From: CAYQJS01 sp964417895
GTDB lineage: Bacteria; Chloroflexota; UBA6077; SHYK01
DNA: 64,000 bases
Assembly: GCA_964417895.1 (NCBI GenBank)
Contig: CAYQJS010000018.1
Span: 1-64,000, forward strand
Reading direction: 5' to 3'
Shown: positions 52,426 through 61,394 of the stretch, one piece after another
How positions within the stretch are numbered: position 1 is the first letter of the stretch
How the letters are laid out: every line of letters starts with the position of its first letter
Translations under genes and position numbers: made by a program
Notes under the pieces: generated by a model
What the model saw: only the letters and a program-made list of their open reading frames with translations
Told to the model about the DNA's origin: nothing
Databases searched by the model: none

Positions 52426-53346
52426 ATGAGGATCGGCTTCATCGGGCTCGGGACCATGGGCCAACACATGGCCCACAGCCTGCGCGAGGGCGGCCACGAG
52501 CTGGTGGTACATGACCTTCGTCGCGAGGCGGGCGTCCCCCACGAGAGAGCAGGCGCGGCGTGGGCGGACACCCCGGCGCAGGCCGCGGATGGGGCGGAGG
52601 TGGTGTTTACCTCGCTACCTGGGCCGCCCGAGGTCGAGGCGGTCGCGTTGGGGGAGGCGGGTCTGCTCCAGGGCATGCGCGCGGGCGCGGTATGGTTCGA
52701 CCTGACCACGAATTCGCCGGCTGTCGTGCGCCGTCTGCACGCGACTTTCGGGGAGAAGGACGTTCACGTGTTGGACGCGCCGGTCAGCGGCGGGCCGCGC
52801 GGCGCTCGCACGCGCAAGCTCGCGCTATGGGTCGGGGGAGACCAGACGCTTTTCGAGCGTTACAGGCCCGTGCTGGAATCCATCGGCGACCAACCCGCCT
52901 ATATTGGCCCGATCGGCGCCGGCTCCGTGGCGAAGCTGGTGCACAACTGTGCCGGCTACGCCATCCAGACGGCGTTGGCCGAGGCATTCACGCTCGGTGT
53001 AAAAGCCGGGGTCGAGCCGCTGGCCCTCTTCAAGGCCATACGCCAGGGCGCGCAAGGCCGGCGGCGTACGTTCGTCGGGCTCATCGACCAGTTCCTGCCG
53101 GGGGTGTTCGACCCGCCGTCGTTCGCGCTGCGCCTCGCGCACAAGGATGTGACGCTGGCCACGGCGCTTGGCCGCGAGCTCGGGGTGCCGATGCGTTTGT
53201 CGAACCTAGCCCTGGCTGACCTGACGGAGGCGATGAACCGTGGTTGGGGCGAGCGCGACTCGCGCGTCGCAATGTTGCTCCAGGAGGAGCGGGCCGGTAT
53301 CGATGTTCGCGTTGCAGAGGATCAGCTGAGCGAGCTGCGCGAGTGA
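52426..53346 (+). CDS. 3-hydroxyisobutyrate dehydrogenase-family oxidoreductase
   Basis: A 306-residue beta-hydroxyacid dehydrogenase: GFIGLGTMGQHMAHSL (NAD(P) site), DAPVSGGPRGARTRKLALWV, and GSVAKLVHNCAGYAIQTALA with the catalytic lysine. The N-terminal Rossmann and C-terminal helical domains are both complete. It oxidises or reduces beta-hydroxy acids. The stop and the next start share one base (TGATG), so translation is coupled with the phosphoesterase gene. Confidence 0.9.
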   Translation: MRIGFIGLGTMGQHMAHSLREGGHELVVHDLRREAGVPHERAGAAWADTPAQAADGAEVVFTSLPGPPEVEAVALGEAGLLQGMRAGAVWFDLTTNSPAVVRRLHATFGEKDVHVLDAPVSGGPRGARTRKLALWVGGDQTLFERYRPVLESIGDQPAYIGPIGAGSVAKLVHNCAGYAIQTALAEAFTLGVKAGVEPLALFKAIRQGAQGRRRTFVGLIDQFLPGVFDPPSFALRLAHKDVTLATALGRELGVPMRLSNLALADLTEAMNRGWGERDSRVAMLLQEERAGIDVRVAEDQLSELRE

Positions 53347-54110
53347 TGCCGCCGGGTGACGTACTGCTTGTTCACACGTCCGACCTGCACGTTGGCGCGG
53401 ATGCGCGGCCAAGTGATGCGACGCACACGGAGAGCCTGCGATATCTCCGCGCCGTCCTCGCCGCCGCCGCGCAAGCCCACGTGCTGCTGATAGCCGGCGA
53501 CCTGTTCGACAACAACCGGTTGCGGCTCCCGCTGTTGGAGGCCGCGGCGGCGCTCCTGGCTGAAGCCAGCTGCCGCATCGTTATCCTGCCGGGCAACCAC
53601 GACCCGCTCACTCCAGACTCGGTGTACCACCGGGGGCCGTTCGCCGAAGTTTCGAACGTCCACGTCCTCGGGCTCCCTCCTCAGTCCCCTCCCCCCTTGA
53701 GGGGGAGGGTTAGGGAGGGGGGTGACGGAGGCTCCGTCATCTTTCCGGACTGGGACCTGGAGGTCTTTGGCCGGGCCCACCGCGATTACGGGGACATGGC
53801 CCCTCTGGGGGATCTACCTCCTCGGGCGACCCGATGGCGGATCGCGCTGGCGCATGGGCACTACGACGAGGAGGCCGAGGGCGGATCGGCATGGCGGCCT
53901 TCGTGGCGCATCCGCTCGGAGCACTTGACCGCCGCTCAGGCCGACTACGTGGCGCTCGGGCACTGGAACCGAGCGGTGCGCGTGGGGGACGGGGCCGCGC
54001 TTGCCTACTACTCCGGATCTCCAGACCTCGCTGGCACTGTCAATCTCGTCCGCTTGGCGGGCGACGGCAGTGTGCAAGTGACTCAGGAACCGCTCCAGGG
54101 GTCTCACTAG
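53346..54110 (+). CDS. Calcineurin-like metallophosphoesterase with inserted repeat
   Basis: This 254-residue protein has the phosphoesterase metal motifs: HTSDLHVGADAR, IAGDLFDNN, LPGNHDPL, ALAHGHYDEE and ALGHWN. The nearest general type is SbcD/YfcE-like. Residues about 115-130 (SPPPLRGRVREGGDG) come from a palindromic repeat inserted in frame at 53686-53725, in what should be a surface loop after LPP. The start overlaps the dehydrogenase stop by one base. Confidence 0.85.
   Translation: MPPGDVLLVHTSDLHVGADARPSDATHTESLRYLRAVLAAAAQAHVLLIAGDLFDNNRLRLPLLEAAAALLAEASCRIVILPGNHDPLTPDSVYHRGPFAEVSNVHVLGLPPQSPPPLRGRVREGGDGGSVIFPDWDLEVFGRAHRDYGDMAPLGDLPPRATRWRIALAHGHYDEEAEGGSAWRPSWRIRSEHLTAAQADYVALGHWNRAVRVGDGAALAYYSGSPDLAGTVNLVRLAGDGSVQVTQEPLQGSH
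53686..53725. repeat. Palindromic CCCTCCCCC/GGGGGAGGG repeat inside a gene
   Basis: CCCCTCCCCCCTTGAGGGGGAGGG-type element, lying in frame in the phosphoesterase gene. Confidence 0.85.
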
Positions 54111-54113
54111 GCC

Positions 54114-54911
54114 ATGGAGATCTGTGACATCCACCACCACCTCGGATCGCTTTCGGGCGGGAGCTTGCAGGAGGGCGAGGGGTGGATGGACAGGGACTAC
54201 GCCAGTCGCCTCGCCATGATGGACGAGAACCACGTCGACTTCGTCGCGATCCTTGCCGCCACCGGATACATCCAGGCCGACGGCATCAAGGCCACTATGC
54301 GAGTCAATGACACCATCGCGGAATACCGGAGGCGGGACCCGAAGCGCTTTCCGGTAGCGGCGGGGATCGTCGAGCCGCTGCACGGGTCCGCTTCACTGGC
54401 TGAGCTGGAGCGCATCAAGCACGAGCTGCACCTCGAAGGGGTCGTCTGGCACAGCCGCTTCCAGGGTGTCGCGGTGGACCATCAGCTCATGCGGCCGCTG
54501 CTGAAGAAGGTCGCGGAGCTGCGCCTGGTGCCCTTCCTCCACACGAACGGAGAGTCGAACCTGGAGGCGGCCTGGCGGCTGGAGCGGCTCGCCAATGAGT
54601 TCCCGGAGATCACCTTCATCGCGTTGGATGGCTTCTGGGGCTCGGCGCACAGCCAGATGGTGCTGGAGATCGCGAAGCGCACGCCGAACATTATTTGGGA
54701 CAACTCGGGCGGCCACCGACAGGGTTTCTTGCGGAGGTTTGTCGAGGAGGCCGGCTCGCATAAGCTGGTACTCGGTAGCACCTACTACTCATCGCCGCCG
54801 AGCTACCGCAAGAACCGAGAGCTGGAAGCGATCCTGGAGTCCGGCATGCGGGAAGAGGACATGGCGAACGTGCTGGCGCTCAACGTGAAGCGGCTGTTCA
54901 GGTTGGAGTGA
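54114..54911 (+). CDS. Amidohydrolase-family (COG2159-like) protein
   Basis: The 265-residue TIM-barrel metal-dependent hydrolase begins with DIHHHLG, the HxH metal motif. Other blocks are FVAILAATGYIQ, VVWHSRFQGVAVD, LVPFLHTNGESN with a metal histidine, FIALDGFWGS, and LVLGSTYYSSPPSY near the end. The position of the last aspartate ligand is replaced by STYY, so the metal site may differ from the norm. Proteins of this group include ring-acid decarboxylases and lactone hydrolases. It starts 3 bases after the phosphoesterase gene. Confidence 0.8.
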   Translation: MEICDIHHHLGSLSGGSLQEGEGWMDRDYASRLAMMDENHVDFVAILAATGYIQADGIKATMRVNDTIAEYRRRDPKRFPVAAGIVEPLHGSASLAELERIKHELHLEGVVWHSRFQGVAVDHQLMRPLLKKVAELRLVPFLHTNGESNLEAAWRLERLANEFPEITFIALDGFWGSAHSQMVLEIAKRTPNIIWDNSGGHRQGFLRRFVEEAGSHKLVLGSTYYSSPPSYRKNRELEAILESGMREEDMANVLALNVKRLFRLE

Positions 54912-54917
54912 CGCACC

Positions 54918-55060
54918 CCCCCACCCTACCCCTCCCCCTCAAGGGGGGAGGGGACCAGTTCTTTCACCCTCCCCCTCAAGGGCAAGGGGGCAGGGGACTC
55001 GCTCCCTCGAGTCCTCCAACTCCTTAAACCCTCCCCCCTCAGCTGGGGAGGGAGTCTTTG
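54918..55060. repeat. Cluster of palindromic CCCTCCCCC/GGGGGAGGG repeats
   Basis: Three copies of the 9004-type repeat between convergent genes; they extend into the 3' end of the methyltransferase reading frame and supply its last 35 or so codons. Confidence 0.85.
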
Positions 55061-55883
55061 AGGCCTTGATCGAGAACATGAGCGGCAGCTTCGGAAAACG
55101 TTCCGGAAGCTCCCAGTAACCACGGCTGTCACCCAATTGCTCTGCCCGCTCGGCGAACGCGACGACGTCCCATGCGCAGCAGGGAAACTCGTGGAGGAAT
55201 TCGATACTGAGGTCGGCGCCGATGAGGGCGTTCACGATGTCGGCCATGCTGTGCTGCCACTCGTGCGTCGGCAGCGTGTTCACCACGGATCGGTCCGCGT
55301 AGTCCGAGCCCGATTCCCAGCGCGTGCCGGCCGGATCGTGGAAATAGGAGACCATCGGGGTTAGCTCGGTCGCGCCTTCCTCGATGTCCTCCCGAGTCGG
55401 AAACACGCGCGCGAACGGGTGGGCCTCGACGATGTAAAACGTGCCTCCTGGCGCGAGATAGCGCGCAACGGTCTCACCCCAGCGACGGAGATCAGGAAGC
55501 CAGCAGAGCACGCCGTAAGAGGTGAACACGATGTCGAACTGTCCGCCGAGCATCTGAGGAAGGTCGTACACGTTCGACTCGATGAATGTGGCGTCGATGC
55601 CGCACTCCCTGGCCAACGATCGAGCTAGAGCGATCGCTTTCGGAGAAAAATCGACGCCGGTGACGCTTGCGCCACGTCGCGCCCACGACAGCGTGTCGAG
55701 CCCGAAATGGCACTGCAGGTGGAGCAAGGACTTGCCGCGCACATCTCCCAGCTCCTCCACCTCGATAGGGTGGAGGCGACAGCGCCCCGTCTTGAAGTCT
55801 TCGATGCCGTACACGTTCGCGCGGGCGTGGAGATCCGTTGCCTCGTCCCAGTGCTGCCGGTTGACGTCCATCGGCGTGCTCAT
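54939..55883 (-). CDS. SAM-dependent methyltransferase
   Basis: Class I methyltransferase: LLHLQCHFGLDTLSWARRGA (SAM motif I in its LQCHFG variant), GVDFSPKAIALARSL, FDIVFTSYGVLCWLPDLRR and LAPGGTFYIVEAHP. The normal end is about PLMFSIKASK; the last 35 residues are a read-through of palindromic repeats. I chose the ATG at 55883 (STPMDVNRQHWDE), because the longer frame upstream comes from another repeat. About 314 residues. The substrate is unknown. Confidence 0.85.
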   Translation of the reverse strand: MSTPMDVNRQHWDEATDLHARANVYGIEDFKTGRCRLHPIEVEELGDVRGKSLLHLQCHFGLDTLSWARRGASVTGVDFSPKAIALARSLARECGIDATFIESNVYDLPQMLGGQFDIVFTSYGVLCWLPDLRRWGETVARYLAPGGTFYIVEAHPFARVFPTREDIEEGATELTPMVSYFHDPAGTRWESGSDYADRSVVNTLPTHEWQHSMADIVNALIGADLSIEFLHEFPCCAWDVVAFAERAEQLGDSRGYWELPERFPKLPLMFSIKASKTPSPAEGGGFKELEDSRERVPCPLALEGEGERTGPLPP

Positions 55884-55904
55884 GCTCGCTTCCGTTCCAG
55901 AAAT

Positions 55905-56011
55905 GTCACCCTTGAGCGAAGCGAAGGGTCTGGGGGCTCTGAAAACACAGTCGCAGGCTCGCAACTCGATGCCGACCCCAGATGCTTCACAGCGGCTCAG
56001 CATGACAGTCT
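55905..56011. repeat. TCACCCTTGAGCGAAGCGAAGGG palindromic repeat
   Basis: TGTCACCC...CCCCCAGAC-like arm at one end and GCGGCTCAGCATGACA-like arm at the other, a widespread environmental repeat. It sits in the gap between the divergent methyltransferase and LVIVD genes. Confidence 0.7.
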
Positions 56012-56133
56012 TCACTGTCCATCGGCGGGCCCGAAGGGGCTGAGAGCTCGGGTTTAGCAGCCCGCCCGGTTTGATCCGACGCGCGGCGCTCGATAGCATA
56101 GGCGAAATTAGCCACGGGCGAGGAGTTGCTCAT

Positions 56134-57369
56134 ATGGTGCACACGGTTCAGAGCCTGCGCGAGCTGGCATCGCAGTGCGAGACGGAGAACACGCGACTCG
56201 TCGGCCACCACGACCTGAACGGCATCGGCGATGCCATGCAGATCGTGAAGAAGGACAACTTCGTCTATGTGGCGCACGTAGGCTACAACGACCTGGCGCT
56301 CTCGATCCTCGACGTGTCGGACCCGGAGAACCCGAAGCTCCTCCGCCAGATTCCCAAGTCCAAGAACGCCCACAGCCACAAAGTCCAGATCGTCGGCGAC
56401 ATCATGATTCAGAACAGCGAGTACCTGCCCTATGTGAAGAAGGCCGACGACGACGCGCCGATCTGCGGCGTTTACGTCTACGATCTTGAGGATCCCACCG
56501 ACCCGAAGCAGGTCGGCTTCTACAACGTCGAGGGCCGCCGCGGCGTGCACCGCGTCTGGTTCCGCGACATGCCGTACGCCCACCTCTCAGCGCAGGTGCG
56601 CGGCGCGCGAAACCAGGGCTATCAGATCGTCGACCTATCCGACCCGAGCAACCCGACGATGGCGGGCTGCTGGTGGGTGCCCGGCACCTTTCCCGAAGAC
56701 CCCGACCCCTGGGTAGCGCTCGATCCGGAGCAGCATGAGCTGGCGGTGCACGGCGTCATCCCGCTGGGCAATCGCGGCTATTGCTCGTGCCTGGACGCGG
56801 GGCTCGTGATCCTCGATCTGAGCGACCTGAGCGACATCAAGGTCATCAGCCGTCTCAACTGGTGCCCGCCATACGCCGGCTTCGCCCACACCTCGCTGCC
56901 GCTTCCCGAGCGCGGCCTGGTGGTGGAGGTGACCGAGGCGCACATGTCGCCCCATGAGCGGGACCGCGATCGGCGCATCTGGATGATCGACATTCGCGAC
57001 GAGCGCCAGCCGGTGATGATCAGCAGCTTCCCCCGCCCGAAGCCGGCCGCGAAATGGGGAGTTGCGAGCTACTACGATCTGGGCGGGCGCTTCGGCCCCC
57101 ACAACATCCACGAGAACTACGCCGGGAGCCTGGTCAGCGACCGCATCATCTTCTCGACCTGGTTCAACGGGGGGATGCGCATCCACGACATCTCGAATGC
57201 CGACCGGCCCGAGGAGGTTGGCTTCTTCGTGCCGCCGGCGCCCGAAGGGGAGCAGACGATCCAACTCAACGACGTGTACGTGGACAGCGACCGCCTGTGC
57301 TACGTGGGCGACCGCATGAATGGGGGCCTCTACATCGCCGAGTACACCGGTCCGCTCGGCCCGAGCTGA
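56134..57369 (+). CDS. LVIVD-repeat beta-propeller protein
   Basis: A 411-residue protein built of repeats of the form ILDVSDPENPKLL, VYDLEDPTDPKQVGFYN, QIVDLSDPSNPTMAG, LVILDLSDLSDIKVIS, MIDIRDERQPVMISS and RIHDISNADRPEEVGFF. These are LVIVD-type propeller blades. No signal peptide is seen, so it is probably cytoplasmic. GAGGAG lies upstream of the ATG at 56134. Its partner or ligand is unknown. Confidence 0.8.
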   Translation: MVHTVQSLRELASQCETENTRLVGHHDLNGIGDAMQIVKKDNFVYVAHVGYNDLALSILDVSDPENPKLLRQIPKSKNAHSHKVQIVGDIMIQNSEYLPYVKKADDDAPICGVYVYDLEDPTDPKQVGFYNVEGRRGVHRVWFRDMPYAHLSAQVRGARNQGYQIVDLSDPSNPTMAGCWWVPGTFPEDPDPWVALDPEQHELAVHGVIPLGNRGYCSCLDAGLVILDLSDLSDIKVISRLNWCPPYAGFAHTSLPLPERGLVVEVTEAHMSPHERDRDRRIWMIDIRDERQPVMISSFPRPKPAAKWGVASYYDLGGRFGPHNIHENYAGSLVSDRIIFSTWFNGGMRIHDISNADRPEEVGFFVPPAPEGEQTIQLNDVYVDSDRLCYVGDRMNGGLYIAEYTGPLGPS

Positions 57370-57590
57370 GGCATCGAGCTGAGAGTTCCGAGTTCCGCCG
57401 CTATCGGCGGGCCGGCTGAAGCCTGAGAGGCGCACTTACACGATTCGTGCGTGTCACACGGAAGGCCCATTCGCGGCGACTGAGCGGATCAAACGGCACG
57501 TTGACCGCTTCCTCGACGAGGCTGAAGGAGCGGTCGCGGGCTCCGACTGAGAGCTCGTCCGCCAGCGCGCCCGTCAAGTAGGCCGCGCTG
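57370..57590. other. Intergenic region between convergent genes
   Basis: About 220 bases without a convincing gene. A small CACGATTCGTG palindrome is at about 57438-57448. Confidence 0.5.
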
Positions 57591-58094
57591 CTACTCCCCG
57601 CCCATCCGCTGCGCCGGCAGGAGGTCTTCGGCCTTCTTGTCCCCCGCTCGGCGGAAGGACCGTCGGCTGATTGGGCTCTCCTTCACTGGAGTCGTGGCCA
57701 CCTGGTAGAGCACGGTCGGCTCGTCCGTCTCGTTGGCGAGCTGGTAGTAGTGGCCGGCGTTGATGTGGACCAGTTCACCCGGCTTCAACTTGATCTCCTC
57801 GTCGGGGTTGATGCCGCGAATCGTCAGCTCGCCCTGCCACACCATGAAGATGTGCTCCGAGCCCGGGTGGCAGTGCATCTCGTCGCGCATACCGGGCTTG
57901 TAGTAGTTGAGGGCGATGTTGGCGCGCTTGTTGCGGGTCAGAGCGATGTAGGAACCCCGCTCGCGAGGCCTAGCGTTGTCGGGGATGCTGACCACCTGCC
58001 AGCTCGCGGTGGTGAGCTTCTGCTTCTTCGAAAGTTCCTCGGGTTCGCCCCTCCCGATGATGCTGTCGTCCACGAACTCCCGGATCGCTGCCAT
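57591..58094 (-). CDS. Cupin-domain protein, paralogue of 5704-6204
   Basis: A 167-residue single cupin with MRDEMHCHPGSEHIFMVWQG and KPGELVHINAGHYYQLANET, the two metal-binding motifs. It shares long blocks with the cupin at 5704 (SWQVVSIPDN, GSYIA, RRSFRRAGD), so the two are recent paralogues. Here it lies just downstream of the Rieske oxygenase gene on the same strand; there it lies next to an LLM oxidoreductase. Both oxygenase-linked positions suggest a role connected with an oxidative step. Confidence 0.87.
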   Translation of the reverse strand: MAAIREFVDDSIIGRGEPEELSKKQKLTTASWQVVSIPDNARPRERGSYIALTRNKRANIALNYYKPGMRDEMHCHPGSEHIFMVWQGELTIRGINPDEEIKLKPGELVHINAGHYYQLANETDEPTVLYQVATTPVKESPISRRSFRRAGDKKAEDLLPAQRMGGE

Positions 58095-58124
58095 GGTTGC
58101 CTCCCGAGTGCTGCGTTGGCGAGA

Positions 58125-59430
58125 TTATAGGGCCGGCGGGGTGAGCGCCTCTCTGCCGGCGGCGTAGTGCCGCTTCCAGGTGGTCCGCCAGTCGTCAGGA
58201 GCCGCGATCAGTGCGTCCACCGCGCCCAGGAACGGGAAATAGTTAGCGGCGGGATCTCGCACGACATGCGGGGCATCGTCGCCGGCCCGAATGTCGCTAA
58301 TGGCCTTCAGCAGCTGCAGCCGCTGCATCACGATCGCCTTGTCCGACCACGCGACGTGCTCCTGCGTTCGATCCTGGATTGCGCCCGCGGTCTCGGTGGC
58401 CAGCTTGTCGTGCACGACGAAATTGAAGCCGATGCCCGCCCAGGTCCGGGTGCTCATCTCCTCGCGGTCCTGCAGGTAGCGGTTGGCCCCGGTCCGGGTC
58501 AGGTGGTAGTCAGGCAGTGTCTCTTCGGACCGCTGGTCATAACGGACTCGGTCGATGGCAGCCGTGCGGCTGAAGCTGATCGTGTACTTCCAGTGGTGCG
58601 TGTCGTCGATGGGCACGTGCCATTCACGCTGTATCCCTCAGAACGCCCACCGCCGGGGAACGCAGAGAGGTTCGGGTAGATGAAGTTCGAGATCCGGAGA
58701 TAACGTCCGTCAGGGTCGGCCTTGCGGACAGCAAAGATGCGCAGGCCGAAGTCAGTTGCCTCAACTTCGAGCTCGGGCCCCGCGTCGGTGTAGAGGGCGT
58801 CCGTCGACGCGCCCGCCCCGAGACCGTTGTCCTCCCGTCTCCAGTTGACCCGGTGCAGGATCCCCAGGTGGACCGGGTCAATGTTGCCCTCGTTGCCCTG
58901 AAGGTAGTTGCAGTCCATGTGCGCCTTGGTGCTGGTCCGGCGCTCGTCGGGCGCCGTGAGGAACTCGTAGTCGGGGAGGAGGGGCGGCTCGCCGGGGCCG
59001 AGGTAGGCCAGGATCATGCCGCCGGCCTCGCGGCATGGGTACGCGGGGTGGCGGATGCGTTCGTGGAAGGGCCTGCCCTGAGCCTGCCGAAGGATGCTGC
59101 CGGCCGGCTCGCCGGGCTGCTCCAGGCAGCGGCCGCCGATGTCGTAGAGCCAGCCGTGGTAGATGCACCGCAGCCCCCCCCCGCCTCCAACCGCCCGTAG
59201 CTGAGGTCGGCCCCGCGGTGAGAGCAATGGAGCCCGAGGAGGCCCGGCCGCCCCTGCTCGTCTCGGAAGAGCACCAGCTCTTGGCCCAGCAGCGCGACGG
59301 GAACGGGCGCCCCGCCCCGCGGTAGCTCCTCCGATAAAGCGGCCGGCTGCCAGTAGCGCCGCATAAGATCGCCGCCGGGCGTCCCGGACCCGGTCCGGGT
59401 CAGCAAGTCGTTCTGCTCTCTCGTCAGCAT
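58125..59430 (-). pseudogene. Rieske oxygenase alpha subunit with two frameshifts
   Basis: The protein is in three frames. The first (59430 to about 59182) gives MLTREQNDLLTRTG and the Rieske pair CSHRGADLSYGR. The second gives GLRCIYHGWLYDIGGRCLEQ and the iron-site GNEGNIDPVHLGILHRVN. The third (58616 to 58125) gives PIDDTHHWKYTISFSRTAAI and the C-terminal helices. The first junction is in a run of nine C (59174-59182), the second near 58618; each needs one base added. The result would be about 435 residues of the phthalate 4,5-dioxygenase type. An in-frame half-repeat (SILRQAQGRP) lies at 59064-59097. GGAGG supports the ATG at 59430. Confidence 0.85.
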
Positions 59431-59548
59431 GCCGCGCACCTCCGGCGAGTCAAGATTTCATTGAGAAAAAGACCCGCCGTGGTGGAACGATAGCACGCGG
59501 GGGGAAGCCGGCAACAGCGCATCTACGCGCGCCGGCACGGCACAAGCC

Positions 59549-61309
59549 TCAGAGCACGTCCCACTCGTGCACGTTGCGCGTGAAGGTGCCATAGAGCTGG
59601 GCTCCTTCGGCGCCGCCTTTGAAATCATCCAGCGCCTTGATGCCCTTGCGCACCGCGGGCGTTGTCGGATTGAAGTAGAGCAACAACAGAGGCAGCTCCT
59701 CGGCCATCAGGTCTGAGATCGCTCTGATCGCCTGTTCCCGGTCGGCGACGGTGATGCTCTGGCGATACTGGTCGATGAGCGGATCCATTCGAGGGTTGAT
59801 GTAGTGGCCACGGTTGGTGCCCGAGTAGTTCGGCGGCACTGCGGATTGGCGGGAATCGACCCGGTTCAGAATCGAATCGCCATAGCCCGCGGCTGACGTC
59901 TCAAAGACCGGGTAATTGGAGCGGTACTCTCGGTCGCGTACTCGCGCCCCGGGGATGACGTGTTGCTCGGCGACCCCTACGCCGACCTGCCTGAAATAAT
60001 CCGCGATGATCGCGATCTCTCGATCGCCCCCCTCAGTCGTCCACAACCTGACGGAGAACCGCTGCCCATCCGAGCCGACGAGGCTTCCATCTGCACCCCG
60101 GCTCCAACCGAGGTCGCGCAGCAGGGACGTGGCGCGCGCCGGATCATAAGCAAAGTGGGCGAACCCATCCTTCACGGCATCGTGGAGCCGATCACCCGAC
60201 GGGAGCAGCGAGTTGGCGGCGAACTCTCGATGGCCGTGCTGGACGACCTCCGAAGTGGCCGCGCGATCGATGGCGGTCATCAGCGCCCGGCGCACGCGCG
60301 GATCGAGCAGGGCAGGCGCTTCCTGGATGCGCGGATCAAATTGTGGGGCAAGGAAGCGCGTTGTGCCGGTGCCGAGGTAGACGGTGCCCGCGCCCGACTT
60401 GTCCCAGGCTTCCTTCAGATCGAGGCCGAGGTCCGCGCCCAGGGAGTTGTCCATGAGCACGTCGACGCTGCCGGCCAGTGCCGCCGAGTACAGCGCGATC
60501 TCGTCGTTGAAGACACGGACGATGATGCGATCGACTTTCGGACGGCCGAGGAAGTAGCCCTCGTACGCCGAGAACTCGATCTCGGAGCCAGGTCGGAACT
60601 CGGCGAGACGGAACGGCCCCAGGTGCACGAACTCGGTCGTCCAGTAGGGGAGGTTGATGAACCCGAGCGGGTCGAGGCCGCGGTAAGGCTGTTCTAGCAG
60701 GTGCCGTGGCAGCGGCCAGAAGGCGCGCAGCCCGATGGAGTCGGCCTGGTAGTAGTGTGCCTTCCAGAAGATGACGAAAGTGTAGTCATCCGGCGCTTCG
60801 GCGGCCGCCATCTGCGTGGTGGCTTCGAGATTGAGCTGGGGAACGTTGGGGTCCTTGGCCAGCTCGTACGTAAAGAGGAGATCGCGAGCCGTGAACGGGG
60901 CGCCGTCATGCCAGGTGACGTCGCGGCGGAGCGGGTAGGTCGTCTTCATCCGCCCGTCCGGTAGCAACTCGATGGACCCATCGTCGAGGGACGGCACGCG
61001 GGCCGCCAGCCGCGGTATAGGGCGTCGAACGTCGCGGTCGGAGGTCACGAGCCCCTGGGCATACACCTCATTCACCGACTGCCATCCGCCGGCCGTCGTG
61101 TTGCTACCGGCTATCGGTAGAACCAGCACGGCGTTCGACACCGCCAGCACGATGGTCTTGACTCGCGTGCTGCTCCCGCCGGTTGAGCCGCCGTTGGCCG
61201 GCGGCGCCGGCGAGGAGCTCGGGGCGCACGCTGACAATATCAGGGCAGCCCCCGCCAGGAGCCAACTGGTCCTCCACATCGCGGTCTTCACCATCGCGTG
61301 CGCGATCAT
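59549..61309 (-). CDS. ABC transporter family-5 solute-binding lipoprotein
   Basis: A 586-residue lipoprotein: signal LLAGAALILSAC with lipobox cysteine, then a serine/glycine linker. Family blocks include DVTWHDGAPFTARDLLFTYE, HLGPFRLAEFRPGS, DPRVRRALMTAIDRAATSE and the end RNVHEWDVL. Starts at 61294 or 61279 are also possible, because the ATG at 61309 is preceded only by repeat DNA. It is the third such protein in the window, again without permease genes nearby. Confidence 0.9.
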   Translation of the reverse strand: MIAHAMVKTAMWRTSWLLAGAALILSACAPSSSPAPPANGGSTGGSSTRVKTIVLAVSNAVLVLPIAGSNTTAGGWQSVNEVYAQGLVTSDRDVRRPIPRLAARVPSLDDGSIELLPDGRMKTTYPLRRDVTWHDGAPFTARDLLFTYELAKDPNVPQLNLEATTQMAAAEAPDDYTFVIFWKAHYYQADSIGLRAFWPLPRHLLEQPYRGLDPLGFINLPYWTTEFVHLGPFRLAEFRPGSEIEFSAYEGYFLGRPKVDRIIVRVFNDEIALYSAALAGSVDVLMDNSLGADLGLDLKEAWDKSGAGTVYLGTGTTRFLAPQFDPRIQEAPALLDPRVRRALMTAIDRAATSEVVQHGHREFAANSLLPSGDRLHDAVKDGFAHFAYDPARATSLLRDLGWSRGADGSLVGSDGQRFSVRLWTTEGGDREIAIIADYFRQVGVGVAEQHVIPGARVRDREYRSNYPVFETSAAGYGDSILNRVDSRQSAVPPNYSGTNRGHYINPRMDPLIDQYRQSITVADREQAIRAISDLMAEELPLLLLYFNPTTPAVRKGIKALDDFKGGAEGAQLYGTFTRNVHEWDVL

Positions 61310-61312
61310 GGG

Positions 61313-61372
61313 GAGGGGGAGAGAGCTGGTTCCCTCCCCCCTTGAGGGGGAGGGCTAGGGGGGGAGGTACGC
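61313..61372. repeat. Palindromic CCCTCCCCC/GGGGGAGGG repeat
   Basis: 9004-type element between the lipoprotein start and the VOC gene stop; it displaces any clear ribosome-binding site of the lipoprotein gene. Confidence 0.85.
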
Positions 61373-61394
61373 CCACGTTCATGCGAAATATCCA

